Of a stretch of 62,000 nt of DNA, positions 9,941-45,084 are shown piece by piece. The notes under the pieces are model-generated. The model made no database searches and was not told the origin of the DNA. It saw only the letters and a list, made by a program, of their open reading frames with translations. The stretch lies in the NCBI GenBank assembly GCA_009760855.2, contig WPIO01000079.1, positions 1,377,501 to 1,439,500 of the forward strand, given 5' to 3'. Made by a program: the position numbers and the translations under genes. Every line of letters begins with the position of its first letter. The stretch's first letter is position 1. The DNA comes from Cristatella mucedo. Taxonomy: Eukaryota; Bryozoa; Phylactolaemata; Cristatellidae.

Positions 9941-11305
9941 GCCAGGCGGGATAGTAGATCTTGACAGGTATTGTGGGGCCAAAGAATTACTGAGATCTAA
10001 TACAAGGCCTCTACTTTAATGAAGCATTGACCGTAAACTATCGCACATCAGTTCCTAGCCACTATAATTTAATAGCTATATGCTGAAATTATAATATGAT
10101 ATAGTATTTTAATACTGAATACCAGTAATAGTCTTGCTGATTTAGCTCGCTGCTGTTTCGAGAGCGACGGGAGTGATTGATCGTTTCATATAAGGTGGTG
10201 CGTTTGCCGGTGTTAGTAGGGGGGGGGGGGTAGAGGAGGACTGCCTGGATTATCCGGTGTACAACAAACTACGAGCCCCAGTGACCAGCCCAAGTCAGTT
10301 CTGACCTCTGTGCGATGAAGACACTGTTCCGCCGTGCAGCAGTGGGCGGTGTTAAATCGGTCCTCAATCGCAATTAGTCGCTCCGTGAATGCCGCAGGAA
10401 TAGGCGAGTCAGAGTCGGTGAGTCAGTCCTGTAGCCTTAGCTTGCGAGTGTTTATAAGAGCAGAAAGATACAAGTGAGAATTATTGATTTTTTTAGCGGT
10501 CACAATCAGTATTTCATACCGCTATTATGGCGCTCATACTAAGTCATGGAAACCAGCCGAATATTCCAAAGAGCACTTTGATTTTAAAAGAGCTTTCGAA
10601 GAATAGTTTTCAACTATTGCGCTCGCTGTGCCGCGACGTGACGTAGCACTACGTCCGAGAGACAAAGGGAGCGGCGCGCGAAGTCAGTGCTAAGCATACG
10701 TCACTGAGAACCTTTCTTCCGCTCGTAGGTTTTCCCATTGCGCCGAAGCGAAGCGCGACGAGCATTCGGCTGCGGCGGTTTCACCTTTACAGCAAGCTTT
10801 TCTTTGATTCACAGCCGATCGGTCGACACTCGCGGCCGCACAGCTGCGGCGGACTCGGCAATAGTAGAGCGATCGCCGCGGAAATCGCCGGACAAAGGCG
10901 GAGGCTTCTTGCACTGCCGGAAGCCTACTTTACGTTTATAATTAGCTCCCTGCGAAGGGTAAGCAAATGCGTTGCGTCCGAATCGTAAGAAACAGATTGA
11001 CTCGTACGAAATCGATGCACCGAGCTCTGACTGCAACAAAAGGCAGCGCGTGCGATAACGCAATGCGTGAACGCATAATCTGCCATTAAATGCTTGAAAG
11101 TCTACAGCGACGTCTCACGCAGCCGATCGAAGACTAGAAGCTAGCAGCCGACATCTGTGCAAACGAACGTATGTCGTAGAAGTTTTGAGTGACCGGGCGG
11201 CGAACGTATTGACGTAAATGATTGCTCCCGCACAGAGCTAACAGAGTGACTGATAGATTTCTGAGCTTTCTCGGAGGTTTTTCATGAATTGCTTTAATAA
11301 GTGTA
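9941..11305. other. Unassigned stretch
   Basis: AT-rich to about 10500 with a G run near 10219-10230, then GC-rich from about 10600 to 11100 with overlapping short frames and no recognised domain. A CpG-rich promoter for an unseen gene is possible but not shown. Confidence 0.35.
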
Positions 11306-11385
11306 ATAATAATAATAATAATGCACTTGATAAAGCGCCCTCAGAGAAGCTCACCCCTTTGAAAGAGCTCAAATCTTAAACGCAA
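11306..11385 (-). mobile_element. LINE A 3' tail fragment
   Basis: (AAT)n, then GCACTTGATAAAGCGCCCTC, then a degraded hairpin. Confidence 0.7.
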
Positions 11386-11621
11386 TACCAAAATCAAAAT
11401 GAAAGTCATCGCAATTATCAAAGTTGATGACACCAAATATATCGCAATGCTACTTGAATGCATAGACCGCAGGCTACATAAAAACTGATGAAGGAACAAT
11501 TCGAGAATGCTCGAAACGCTGCGATCTGCAGTGCATTAATTGCATCTCCCCCAGCTTAAGGAATTTTGGCGAGTGAGGCATAGCTAAAGTTTCGTCAGTT
11601 GGAATATATTGCGGTAGTTAA

Positions 11622-11765
11622 TACAAAATACAATTTATTTGTATAGCACCCCAAGAGAACTTAATCTCTATTCAGGAGCTTCATATATGCCTCGTGGCTC
11701 GAGCCTATGACCTCAGCCAGACCTTGGTCGGGGCGAGCGCTTTAACCGCTGGACCGAACCAGCAA
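11622..11765 (-). mobile_element. SINE B, tRNA-derived
   Basis: On - a tRNA-like head (GGTCCAGCGGTTAAAGCGCT, then AGGCTCGAGCC as B box) is followed by GAATAGAGATTAAGTTCTCT and GGGGTGCTATACAAATAAATT. The tail resembles the 3' hairpin region of LINE A. Related copies lie at 17910, 25075, 38790 and 59595. Confidence 0.75.
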
Positions 11766-12033
11766 CCTATAATGGTGGGTAAGCTGTGTGCACTGGAATG
11801 CTCGAAGTCGAGTAAAGCTGTCCTCGAATGTGGCTGGCGTCTGCTCCGCCTACAGCTCGGGCCTAGGGCGTGCTGCTTGGGCGGTCATCTTGTAAGACGT
11901 CCTACAAATGTATCTCCGTCAGTAACACCTAGCGGCTTTTTCGACAGCGTTCAAGTTCGCATAATAGCCATAAGAAATGTGATATTTAATTAATGATAAA
12001 TTAGCGTGACACATTACTAAGTTTCGTTGATAA

Positions 12034-12036
<3 letters not shown>

Positions 12037-12106
<70 letters not shown>
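12037..12106. repeat. (AG)n microsatellite
   Basis: About 62 bp of pure AG, then an interrupted end. Confidence 0.95.
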
Positions 12107-13007
12107 GCTGAGCGACAGCAGCGTATCCACTTTCTGCGGCCCGGAGTGGCCTTCAAGGTCACGTGACTGGACTGACCTATTGTAGCCACCGGCGCTTTCA
12201 AAACCTGCCGCGGCCCAGCCGTGTGTCCCTCGTCCTTGTCTTCGCTGTGTGCACTGCACTCGTAGTTGCAGTCTTTTTAAGGCACGTGACTGTCGCATTT
12301 CTCTAGCTCTTAACAATATTCTGTCGATCATCAACTAGCAGGTAAGCGCCAAGTATTTCAATCACGTATCTTGAGCTGCGGCCGAATTGCTACGGATTTG
12401 AGAATGCGGCTGAATGGGAACGATTGGCCGGAAGGTGCTGTTGTGGTGTTGTGGCCTGGACAGCGCCTGCCACTAACTTCGGCTCTGGTTAATTTCGTCT
12501 GACCAATGAATATCGGCGATCGGCGTGAATTAGGATCCCGTTTTCAAAAGCACTGCGCCCTGCATTCCGGCTGTAGATTGGCTAGCGAACTTTCTCTGTA
12601 GGCCGTCTACGCTGAGAAACTGTTCGAATATCTCGCGACTCAGGTCATAGTTCGCTGAGTTAATGCAGCACACGGTTCGCTCCTTTAATACACACCGTAT
12701 GGGAAGCGCTAATTACAGCCGCCTCGTCACTCCGGTGGACGGTAGTGGGTGTGTGGGACGACGAATGGCAGTCGGTGCAGTCGTCCGTTTTAGTTACGGC
12801 GTGCGAAAATCGATGCCGTTTTGCCTAGCGACAGGCTCTACATCCACATCTTACTAGTTTACAGTCGCACATTGTCACAGTCACGTGTAGTGAATCTACT
12901 GTGTGAAAAGCAAGTTCTGTGTGAAAAGGGAAAAGCTCTCTCGGATCGGAAGCTGTTTATTTGAAGAAATTGAAATCCAGCGAACGCCTGGCACAGTGCT
13001 CAACGTT
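12107..13007. other. Unassigned stretch
   Basis: Mixed composition. No domain, RNA or element recognised. Confidence 0.35.
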
Positions 13008-13219
13008 GTATTTAATAACTGTTCCTGATCGTGAAATATTGCAAGCTCACCAAGCCCGGTGTATTTAATAACTGTTCCTGATCGTGTGATGTTACAAGCT
13101 CACCTAGCCCGTTGTATTTAATAACGGTTCCTGATCGTGTGATATTACAAGTTCACCTAGCCCGTTGTATTTGATAACTGTTCCTTATCGTGTGATGTTA
13201 CAAGCTCACCTAGCCCGTG
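13008..13219. repeat. 53-bp tandem repeat, four copies
   Basis: Units start with GTATTTAATAACTGTTCCTG at 13008, 13061, 13114 and 13167. They differ at a few bases each. Confidence 0.92.
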
Positions 13220-36514
<23,295 letters not shown>

Positions 36515-37024
36515 ACTGCCGGACTGCTCATCAAGCCTTATCCTGTGGCACCTGTGCCGTCGGTTGCACTACTAATCGGTTTGCTACAGTGGCTTTGCGT
36601 GTGCTGGTACCTTGCCGCTGCACTGGACTTGTGGCAACCGTCAGCATCGAAGTCTCTTGTGATAATTCCTGCTCTGCACCGATTTGGTGGGAGTGCATAC
36701 GATTGAAATATAGCCATTGATAGAATATTGCATGCTAAACTTAATCGTGCCTCTGAGAGCAAGGCACTGTTTGACGTTTCACTGTCCAAGCAGTTGACGT
36801 TTGATTCTTCTCGTTGAACTCGTCTGATGCCATTGACTTGTGCAAGCATTCGTGCTGTCGCAACTTTTCTTGACACCAGATCCCATTGATGCAATCGTAT
36901 CAAGTATTGATATATTGACCCGTAAGACTTGGTTGTGCAGCCAGCTAGATATTGCCTGAAACTCTTGCAGAGCCGTTTATACAAGCACCAAGGAGTCTTG
37001 CCCTGGCTATACTTGTTGCTGTTA
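36515..37024 (+). other. Probable KIF4 3' untranslated region and beyond
   Basis: No AATAAA is present in the first 500 bases. AATATA at 36707-36712 is a weak polyadenylation candidate. No element recognised until the LINE A fragment. Confidence 0.4.
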
Positions 37025-37500
37025 CTACGAATTGACTTCAAGGTTCTGTCACTCACTTTTAGGGTTCCTCCATTCTTTGGCTGCAGCCTACCGATTTGAT
37101 CTGCTCCCCCGCCAGGCTAAGCTCAGTATTGCTGGCTATTCCTCAGATCTTTTGGGGACCGTTCCTGTAGATCGTATGTTCCCCCAACTCGCCCGGAACT
37201 CACCCCCGACTTGCCTGACGACATCCCCTTACTTGACCACATTTTTAAATAAACTAAAAACCTATCTATTTGTCGCAGCATTTAGTGGGTCCATGTGATT
37301 ATTCGTTTAAATGCTTAGGCATGCTGACACTGCAGGCTGCCACTAACCGTATTTGCATGCTGACTCACCTCCAACCATGTTATGCATGTCGTTAGTGAGC
37401 ATGCTGCTGTTAACGATTCGATCATGCTTCATATGCAGCAAATGTAAAGTGCCTAGACAGAGATTGAGTTCTCTGGGGGTGCTTTAGCAAATGATTATTA
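37025..37500 (+). mobile_element. LINE A copy, RT C-terminal end and tail
   Basis: GAATTGACTTCAAGGTTCTG through ACATCCCCTTACTTGACCAC, the CATTTAGTGGGTCCATGTGA region, the hairpin and a short ATTATT tail. An internal piece is lost near 37140. Confidence 0.85.
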
Positions 37501-37689
37501 TTACTAGCTATTGCAAGTAATAATTTCAGTGCTATTACCCCTTTCCACTTTGCCCAGGCCGTTTTTGCTGATTGGAGACAAGTGAGTATCGCTTGGCCTG
37601 AGCAGGCAGCTAAGAGACTGCTATAAATAATGCTTGAGGCTAGTCGCAGGCTTTCTGGCGACCCTATCAGGCTCGCATGCGACCGGCAC

Positions 37690-37800
37690 AGCTTCATTTC
37701 TATAGCGGCTGGGAAGCCTTTACGGCTGTCACTGTCGCTTGCTGACAATGCAGCATTGCTTGCTACATGACGCCAGTTGTGAAAAACCAGAGCCTTCCAA
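37690..37800 (-). mobile_element. SINE A, degenerate
   Basis: TTCTATAGCGGCTGGGAAGC and CTTTACGGCTGTCACTGTCG match the SINE A body. The tRNA-like head is badly worn. Confidence 0.55.
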
Positions 37801-38139
37801 TACACTAAGGCCAAGTCGTACCTGCGTCTCGGCGATTGGGTCCCTCATTGACTAGTTTGATTTCAATACCTTTTTATTGCAGTTTGCTTTACTTTTAAAA
37901 TGCATCTATAATGCTTAAAGACAAGCTCATTCAAGGGATTTCCTGGTCTGTTTCCTTGCCATAACAGTACTAACCGGGACGCGGTTGTTCTCGATAGTAG
38001 CCTGTTTGGTGCTAGCAACAACTTCTATCGCTATACAAAAGTATTATTTAAATAATTTAATACTTCAATGAGTATAACGACAACTGCCTTTGAAAGACAA
38101 GTTTGAGTTTTCTAAGATTTCTTACAAATCCTGATGTTA

Positions 38140-38420
38140 GACGAGCCAGATACCAATTTGATCTGCTCCCCTACCAGGCTAAGCTTAGTATCGCTGGCTT
38201 TTCAGAATTTAATCGTTTACCTATACCTCGAACGAACCCCAGATCTTTTGGGGACCGTTCCTGTAGATTGACCGTTCCTGTAGATCGTATGTTCCCCCAA
38301 AGCCGGGAACTCACCTCCGACTTGCCTGACGACATCCCCTTAAATACTTGACCACATTTGTAAATAAACTAAAACAAATCTATTTGTCACAGCATTCAGT
38401 GGGTCCATGTGATTCTTCGA
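38140..38420 (+). mobile_element. LINE A fragment
   Basis: Closely resembles 37080-37300 (CAATTTGATCTGCTCCCCTA; GTATGTTCCCCCAAAGCCGG). It carries a 22-bp tandem duplication of GACCGTTCCTGTAGAT type near 38255-38290. No 3' tail is present. Confidence 0.8.
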
Positions 38421-38789
38421 GTCGATTAAGAGCCAGCTAATTAACTCTTGAGCTGGGATTTTCCTGCGACCAAATTAGCAGCTTCATGTATACGGGACAT
38501 ATGCTGACAAAATCACCGTGTCTCGGTATGCAAGCATCTTATTTGAGTTTCGCGCGATAGCCTAAAAGACCTAGATGTATAAAGAGAAACAGCTGTGACT
38601 GACGCAGAGGACGTGAACTTCTAGCAATATGTACAGCACGTGGATCTGTGTGAACGATAGACATTTAAATGCAGTGGGAAGTGGCTCCGATGTTCCAAAA
38701 AGGCTACAGTGCCTATGCCTAATTACTCTGCTGGAACTATTAAACTGTAAGTTTGGTAGTGCACAAAAAATATCTATCATAGCCCTCAC
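38421..38789. other. Unassigned stretch
   Basis: Nothing recognised. Confidence 0.35.
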
Positions 38790-38945
38790 ATCCAGCCATG
38801 CCCAGCAGGTTGGAGCAATGGTCGCCCAGAGGTCAAAATGCTTGCTTTTGACAACCGAGGCCACAGGGTCTAGCCTTGCGACATATTTGCAGCACTTGGA
38901 CCTAGGGCACTATGCAAACAAATTATATTTGTATGTATAAATAAA
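38790..38945 (+). mobile_element. SINE B
   Basis: tRNA-like head (GGTTGGAGCAATGGTCGCCC; CAACCGAGGCCACAGGGTCT), then GGGCACTATGCAAACAAATT and an AT-rich tail. Confidence 0.6.
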
Positions 38946-39722
<777 letters not shown>

Positions 39723-39864
39723 TAGTTATAGTTATAGTTAGGCAGCACTGCAGTCAGGCGGTGACAGCTAAGTAAGCTTGATTTGTTTGCAGTGGGTCAG
39801 CTGTGGTCGCGTGACCGTCTAGCCCTGCAGCGAACTACTTTCTGCCTGTGCTTCGGCCAACCCT

Positions 39865-40335
39865 CACGCTATCGCCCCCTCTCTCTCCCTCCCTCTCTCT
39901 CTCTCTCCATCTCTCTCTCCTTTCTGTCTGTCTGTCTGTCTCTGTCTCTCTCTCTCTCTCTGTCTCTGTTTGTCTGTCTGTCAGTCTGTCTGTCTCTACT
40001 CTCTCTGTGTCTCTCTCCTCTCTCTCTCTGTCTGCCTGTTTGTCTGTCTGTCTGTCTCTGTCCCTGTCTCTGTTACTGTTTCTGTCTCTCTCTCTGTCTC
40101 TCTGCCTGTCTGTCTGTCTGTTTGTCTCTGTCTATTTGTCTCTGTCTCTGTTCCTGTCTCTGTCTCTATCTCTCTCTGTGTCTCTCCGTGTCTCTCTCTG
40201 CCTCTCTCTCTGTCTCTCTCTGTCTCTCTGTCCATCTGCCTGTCTCTGTCTCTTTGTCTCTCTGTCTCTTTGTCTCTCTGTCTCTTTGTCTCTCTGCCTC
40301 TGTCTCTCTCGCACTCTCTCTCTCTCTTTCTCTAG
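39865..40335. repeat. CT / CTGT polypyrimidine tract
   Basis: About 470 bp of CTCT, CTGT and CTTT mixtures. It resembles the tract in KIF4 intron 5. Confidence 0.95.
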
Positions 40336-41046
40336 CTTCCCATACTCTCCTTCTTTTCTATCATGGCTGCTTTCTCCAGAGCTGCTTACACGGCGGCTAC
40401 CGCTATATCCGTAAGTACGCTCGTTCGCTTGCGTTGCCTGCCTATGGAAACAATAAAGCCACCGTCGCTGCCGCCGTGACTCGCCGCTTGTGGGGGCTTC
40501 TTCGCTCTTCGTCGCACCGCCGACGCTTGCCCGAGGCCCCCGAACGCCTGCAATAAATTAAGCTACCGGCTCCTAATTTCAGGGAACACATTCTAACCCA
40601 TGCAGGCCACCATGGTTTTGGCATCTCACGAGTTTGCCAAGACTTCTAAAGCAGTGTTACGGCTCCTTTTCATCAGGAAACGTAATGCGCTGGTTTCTTG
40701 CTCTAACTGCACGTCGAATTTCTAGAAATATTCCCAAGCCAGATCTAGCCTTTGAATGTGCACGAGCAAAACGTGAGAAGTCTCAAACCTTGAACGTTCC
40801 CCAAACTTGTGCCCGAAACAGTTGCGGTGTATTTTAACAGAGGGTTATAAATGGCACATCCAAAAAATCTTGCTTACCGTTTGCTGCTAAAAACAGCCTT
40901 TAAAATACCACTGCTGTTTCCTCACCTGCCTGAGCCTCACGCTGACAGCTCGGTCACGTCGAGCTCAGTAGAAATGGCAGCGCGAATTCTCTACCGGATT
41001 CGACCAAAAGGCCAAGGCGCAGACCAGAGCCAGCGTACTTCGTCGG
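40336..41046. other. Unassigned stretch
   Basis: Nothing recognised. Confidence 0.35.
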
Positions 41047-42145
41047 TCAGAGCCCGGACCGACGGCGGCCGCATTCGAGGCCGCAGGGGCGAAGCTCATA
41101 GCCGGGTCGGACACCTGCGCCGCTCAGGCCGCCGCCGCCGGCGCCGCCGTAGCCGCGCTCGAGTAGCTTGGTCAGCGCCTGCGCCGCCTCCCGGCGCCAC
41201 GTTGTCACGTTGCCGGCAAACTGCTCGGCGTCGCTTTATGTCGACGCTGCGGAGCAAGTGCTAGCGGCCAAGCAGTGGGACCGGCCCGTGACGTGGTCCT
41301 CTACGGTGACGTTCCTCAAGATGGCCACATTTGGGTTTATCGTTATCGTCGAAGGGCTGTCTGTTCGGCCCCACGTGTAACGACCTCTGTCGGCCCAGTA
41401 CTGTTAAAGGCTTGTCCAGTTCTTGATCATCAAGTCTTGGTAATACTGGTTGTTAATAACGTCAGGCTTCCCCACCCACTGCCCGACGACATTGCTCGGC
41501 CCGTCGCGGACGACTCCCATTGTGAGGAACCGTATCAGGGCCGCCACATTCCGAGCACCGAAGCCACGGTTGGCGAAGTACTTCAAAGCGGCGTCGACTC
41601 CAACCTTTAATCGCGAAACGCCACCGTAGCGTTCGTGTACGGAGCGGTGGCCCAGTCCTGCCTGCCGTACCGGATGGTCACCACGTCCGTCTCGTCGCCG
41701 CTGGCGTCGTCGGCTCGCGCCACGCCCACCCGGAACGCCACCTTGGCTGCGAGCGCCCACTGATCGCAGCGTGTGATATTGAATCCGTCGGCGCTGTCGG
41801 CCAGTGACGCGAGAACTCGCTCAAGCGCTGTCACCGACGCATCCAGGTTGCTGTTCCTCGGACCGTTCACGTTGAGGCAGCCGATGCACCTGTCGGCGAC
41901 GCACGAGTGGAGAGCTAGCCGGATGAAGCCGGCGACGAACAGCTTGTACGTGCCCACAGCGGTGCTCCGTCCTCGCTTTCGACGTGCTGCTTGATGGCGC
42001 CGACGGCTTTCCTTACGTTGACCGCCGTGAGCGAGGCGGGTGGCGGCACGAGCGAGGCGGGTGGCGGCACGAGCGACAAGCACGTGACGCAGAGAAGCAG
42101 AAGCGGCAGACAGCCGACGAGCGGCGACGAGCGACGAACCGACGT
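41047..42145 (-). pseudogene. Secreted plant-type haem peroxidase, decayed
   Basis: Peroxidases of this superfamily use haem to reduce hydrogen peroxide. In order on -: an ACG (42145-42143) where the start would be; a hydrophobic signal-like segment (LPLLLLCVTCLSLV); VRKAVGAIKQHVESEDGAPL; after a frameshift near 41955, FVAGFIRLALHSC with the distal Arg and His; CIGCLNVNG; TIRYGRQDWATAP; after a frameshift near 41620, LKYFANRGFGARNVAALIRF; NNQYYQDLMIKNW; TAA at 41406-41404; YTWGRTDSPSTITINPNVAI; TAA at 41238-41236; DAEQFAGNVTTW. The proximal haem-ligand His, expected in a GAHTLG-like motif, reads Leu (FLTMG). Lost start, two frameshifts and two stops make it a pseudogene unless the assembly is wrong. 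No introns are seen. Confidence 0.8.
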
Positions 42146-42196
42146 TCCGTCGACAGCAGCCGGCTCTACGATAGCGCTAGCGGATGAGCAGAGGCG

Positions 42197-42204
42197 TATT
42201 TATA
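42197..42204 (-). promoter_or_regulatory. TATA box upstream of the peroxidase pseudogene
   Basis: TATAAATA on -, about 52 bases upstream of the expected start-codon position. A CACGTGA site lies about 35 bases further upstream, near 42234-42240. Its retention argues for a duplicated gene rather than a retrocopy. Confidence 0.55.
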
Positions 42205-42284
42205 CTAGCGTGGAAGTAGTCATCCGAGGATGTCACGTGATCGTGCCCTGCTGCCGCGGGCGCTGCGGGCGTCAGTCAGGCACC

Positions 42285-42600
42285 CATAGCGAGTCCGTCT
42301 TTAAGCGGAGGAATAGAGCGGCTAATTTATGGTCCATGAAGGACCTGAGGGCGCGAGGTGGCTGAACGTGGTGCAGCAGTTCAGCAAGGTACGGAAAAGC
42401 CATGCCGAGACGGGCCTTATGGGTCAGCGTAAAAAGTTTGCAATTTATCCGCTGATCAACCAGCAGCCATCCTAGCCCCTTTTAGTGCAGGAGACGCATG
42501 GTCTCACCTGTGAAGTTGGAAAACTAGCTTTGTAGGCAGCCATATTCATAGCCAGCTGCAGTGGCCAAGTGGCTTGTGTAGGGAAGCCCAGCCACAGTAG
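42285..42600 (-). mobile_element. LINE B RT C-terminal fragment
   Basis: GGCTAATTTATGGTCCATGA, GCAGCAGTTCAGCAAGGTAC and GGGCCTTATGGGTCAGCGTA match the LINE B RT C-terminal coding region on -. The 3' end is missing. Confidence 0.8.
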
Positions 42601-42879
42601 AGTTACAAAAATGTAGCCGAGACAGGACTGAGGAGATGGTTAATTTTTTAGGTAGCCACCGTTAAAGGCAGTTCCCAATCGTAGATACAGATCTTGTGCA
42701 CTGGCAAGCTGCCGAAGTAGTAGTCTTGACGAAGCTTTCAAAATATAGGCAGCTTTCCATGACGACACCGGATTTCCGAGCAGATGGTGATGGTCGTGCG
42801 ACCACATTACCTATTCGACTAGAAACTCCGTCAAGTCCTGTCGAACACGATTGGTGTCCTATGAGCAGTAATTATGCGT

Positions 42880-43140
42880 TGCTTGACTGGGAGCCAGTGC
42901 AGGTCAGTTGGAAGTGGTGTGATGTGGCAGCTGCGACGCTCACGAAAGACGAGCTTACTTGCAGAGTTTTGCACCTACCGTAAAAGCCCGATTGCACAGG
43001 CCAGTACACGAGAAAGCAGTGAGTTACAAAAGTCGAGACGCCGAGGCATCGCAAGTTGATGGACCACTTTAAATGTTGGATCCCTAGTCATAAAATGCCC
43101 GAATTATTAGCGGTATTATGTCGCTGAAAGTAGGCAGACT
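42880..43140 (-). mobile_element. LINE A RT fragment
   Basis: TTGCTTGACTGGGAGCCAGT, GCTGCGACGCTCACGAAAGA and GAATTATTAGCGGTATTATG read the LINE A RT C-terminal part on -. Frames are broken. Confidence 0.75.
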
Positions 43141-43859
43141 TTGGAATTGCAGCGAACACTTTAAGCTACCGCAAATGGGATAACGAAACTTGAGGCATTT
43201 GCTTTTTACGATAGGCGGATTCAGCTGCCGCAGCACGGTCGCAAGCAGTCGATGCTGATTGAAATTAGCGTACTCGTAAATGCTGGCGTCGCATTCACCA
43301 CGTTTGTACAAATTTGAAAATAGCTTTATCGCAGATAAAAGTAACTTGCACGTTAATCACGCGAAAGCATTAGTAGCTGAAAGCATGGAAAAAGTAATCG
43401 CAAGGAAACGGTAGTGCCTGCGATACAAAATGCTGTCCTCTTCATCGGCGTGTAGCTCTATGTGCAAATTTGAGCTTTTATTATTACAATACTATTTTAA
43501 AATTGTTATTATTTTTTCATCACATTATTATTATTTGGAATAACAGTTCCGTGCCTGGCACGTATTAAGGCTTAGGTGCAGTCAAACTGCTAGTACACGT
43601 TGAAATCGTCTGATGAAAGCGAACGGTGAGAGGAAACAACTCGTCCAGAGTCAGGCCAGCGGTCGATAACTACAATAGTTCAAGCAGTGGCCACCTCTAA
43701 GGAGTACTAAGGATCACAGGCGTCGTAGTGTCAGCTGTAACCGACTCAGGAAGAACGAGCACTTTGTACCTCGAATCGCCAGTCAAGAAAAAAGTACGCC
43801 CACCCGTACTTTATTAGCAGCCTCTTATAGACTCTCGATTACGATCATAGTTTATCTCG
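43141..43859. other. Unassigned stretch
   Basis: Nothing recognised. Confidence 0.35.
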
Positions 43860-43945
43860 TAGCCAAATGTAAAGCGCTTAGAGAGAGATTGATTTCTCTG
43901 AGGGCGCTTTATCAAGTGCATTATTATTATTATTATTATTATAGC
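43860..43945 (+). mobile_element. LINE A 3' tail fragment
   Basis: AGCCAAATGTAAAGCGCTTA, the hairpin, and TGCATTATTATTATTATTAT. Confidence 0.8.
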
Positions 43946-44066
43946 CGTATGCCGGAGTTACTGTTTTCAGCACACGGAGTTTCAGCAATTGCCAGCACCT
44001 GTACTACGTGGGTAACCATATGTCACTCATGCAGTCCTCTAGATTGATCTGTTTAGTCTTGGTACT

Positions 44067-44123
44067 GTCTATAGATAGCCCACGTGTCTATAGATAGCCC
44101 ACGTGTCTATAGATAGCCCACGA
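44067..44123. repeat. 19-bp tandem repeat, three copies
   Basis: GTCTATAGATAGCCCACGT repeated head to tail; the copies are identical except for the last base. Confidence 0.95.
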
Positions 44124-44877
44124 ATTAAGGTGTTTCCTCTTCACATCCATTAACGTTGGATTGAACCCGGCAGCATGGGATTCTGTAGTGCCAATTGCAA
44201 AAGTTCAGCAGTTAATTTTTCTGAATCCATGTATTTGGCGTTGCTTGAAGCTACTTCGTCATTACTAGACTCAGTGTCCATTTCTGTAAGTAAGTTCAAC
44301 GCCATAATAAAGATCTCCACCCACATATATAGTATTGCAGAACTCATCAGTAGCGGGCTTGCAGTGAGAAAAAATAGCTTCTCCAGCCTGTGAACAGCAG
44401 TCCGCAACCTAAACTGCTGATCGATAAGTAGCGCACTCGAAGCAAGTGCTAGCAGTGACAGGAGGAACCAGTACTTCGCACCTCAAATCTCCAGTCAACG
44501 ACTAGGTAAAGGAACCTGAAAAATAACAGGAGGCCTCTGTAGGCTCTCGATTGCCGCCTCGTAGTCTATCGCTTGTCGAGCCGTATATTGGAGGTCCAGT
44601 TTTACCATACACATACCTGTATTGGTCACCTTACCATCTATGCAATCCTATAGTGTAGGAGTATCAAATTCGAGCCTGCAGCTGGCATACTTAATTTCCA
44701 GCCGCATACAAGTCTCAGAATAACTTTACGCTGACTGCTTTTTAGTATTGGCATCAACAAAAGATAGAGATAGATAAAAATATGATATATCATATAATAT
44801 ATATATAAATATAGTTACAAATATATATATATATAAATATAAATGTAGATATAATATAAGTATGATAAATAAAAGAT
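44124..44877. other. Unassigned AT-rich stretch
   Basis: Short frames without recognised domains, and an AT-rich run with ATATATA segments at about 44770-44870. Confidence 0.35.
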
Positions 44878-44998
44878 ATCCCACGAGATAGCGTGCTCGC
44901 TTTTACGACCGAAGTAATAGATTTGAATCCGTGCATTAGACGTTCCTTTATTTGCAGCTGCAAGCTCTGGTCATAGCCGTTAAGGCTCCTGTGAATAA
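44878..44998 (+). mobile_element. SINE A, degenerate
   Basis: GAGATAGCGTGCTCGCTTTT, GATTTGAATCC (B box) and CATAGCCGTTAAGGCTCCTG follow the order of SINE A. Confidence 0.65.
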
Positions 44999-45084
44999 GT
45001 GATGACTACGTAACCTTCAAGGACTCATAACAGGTTAATACTAAGAGTAATATTTTGGGTGGGCTCCATCTGCGCAATGATAAT

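Noticed and set aside
39865-40556. 257-codon frame with Ser-Leu-Cys repeats
   Set aside because: Generated by the CT/CTGT tract; the non-repeat remainder has no recognised domain.
41236-41406. Genetic code change (TAA as sense codon)
   Set aside because: The LINE and KIF4 frames give no support for reassigned stops; the same pseudogene also has frameshifts.
41047-42145. Live peroxidase gene with introns hiding the breaks
   Set aside because: Homology runs on directly across each break with no GT-AG pair removing sequence, and the proximal His is absent in the matching frame.
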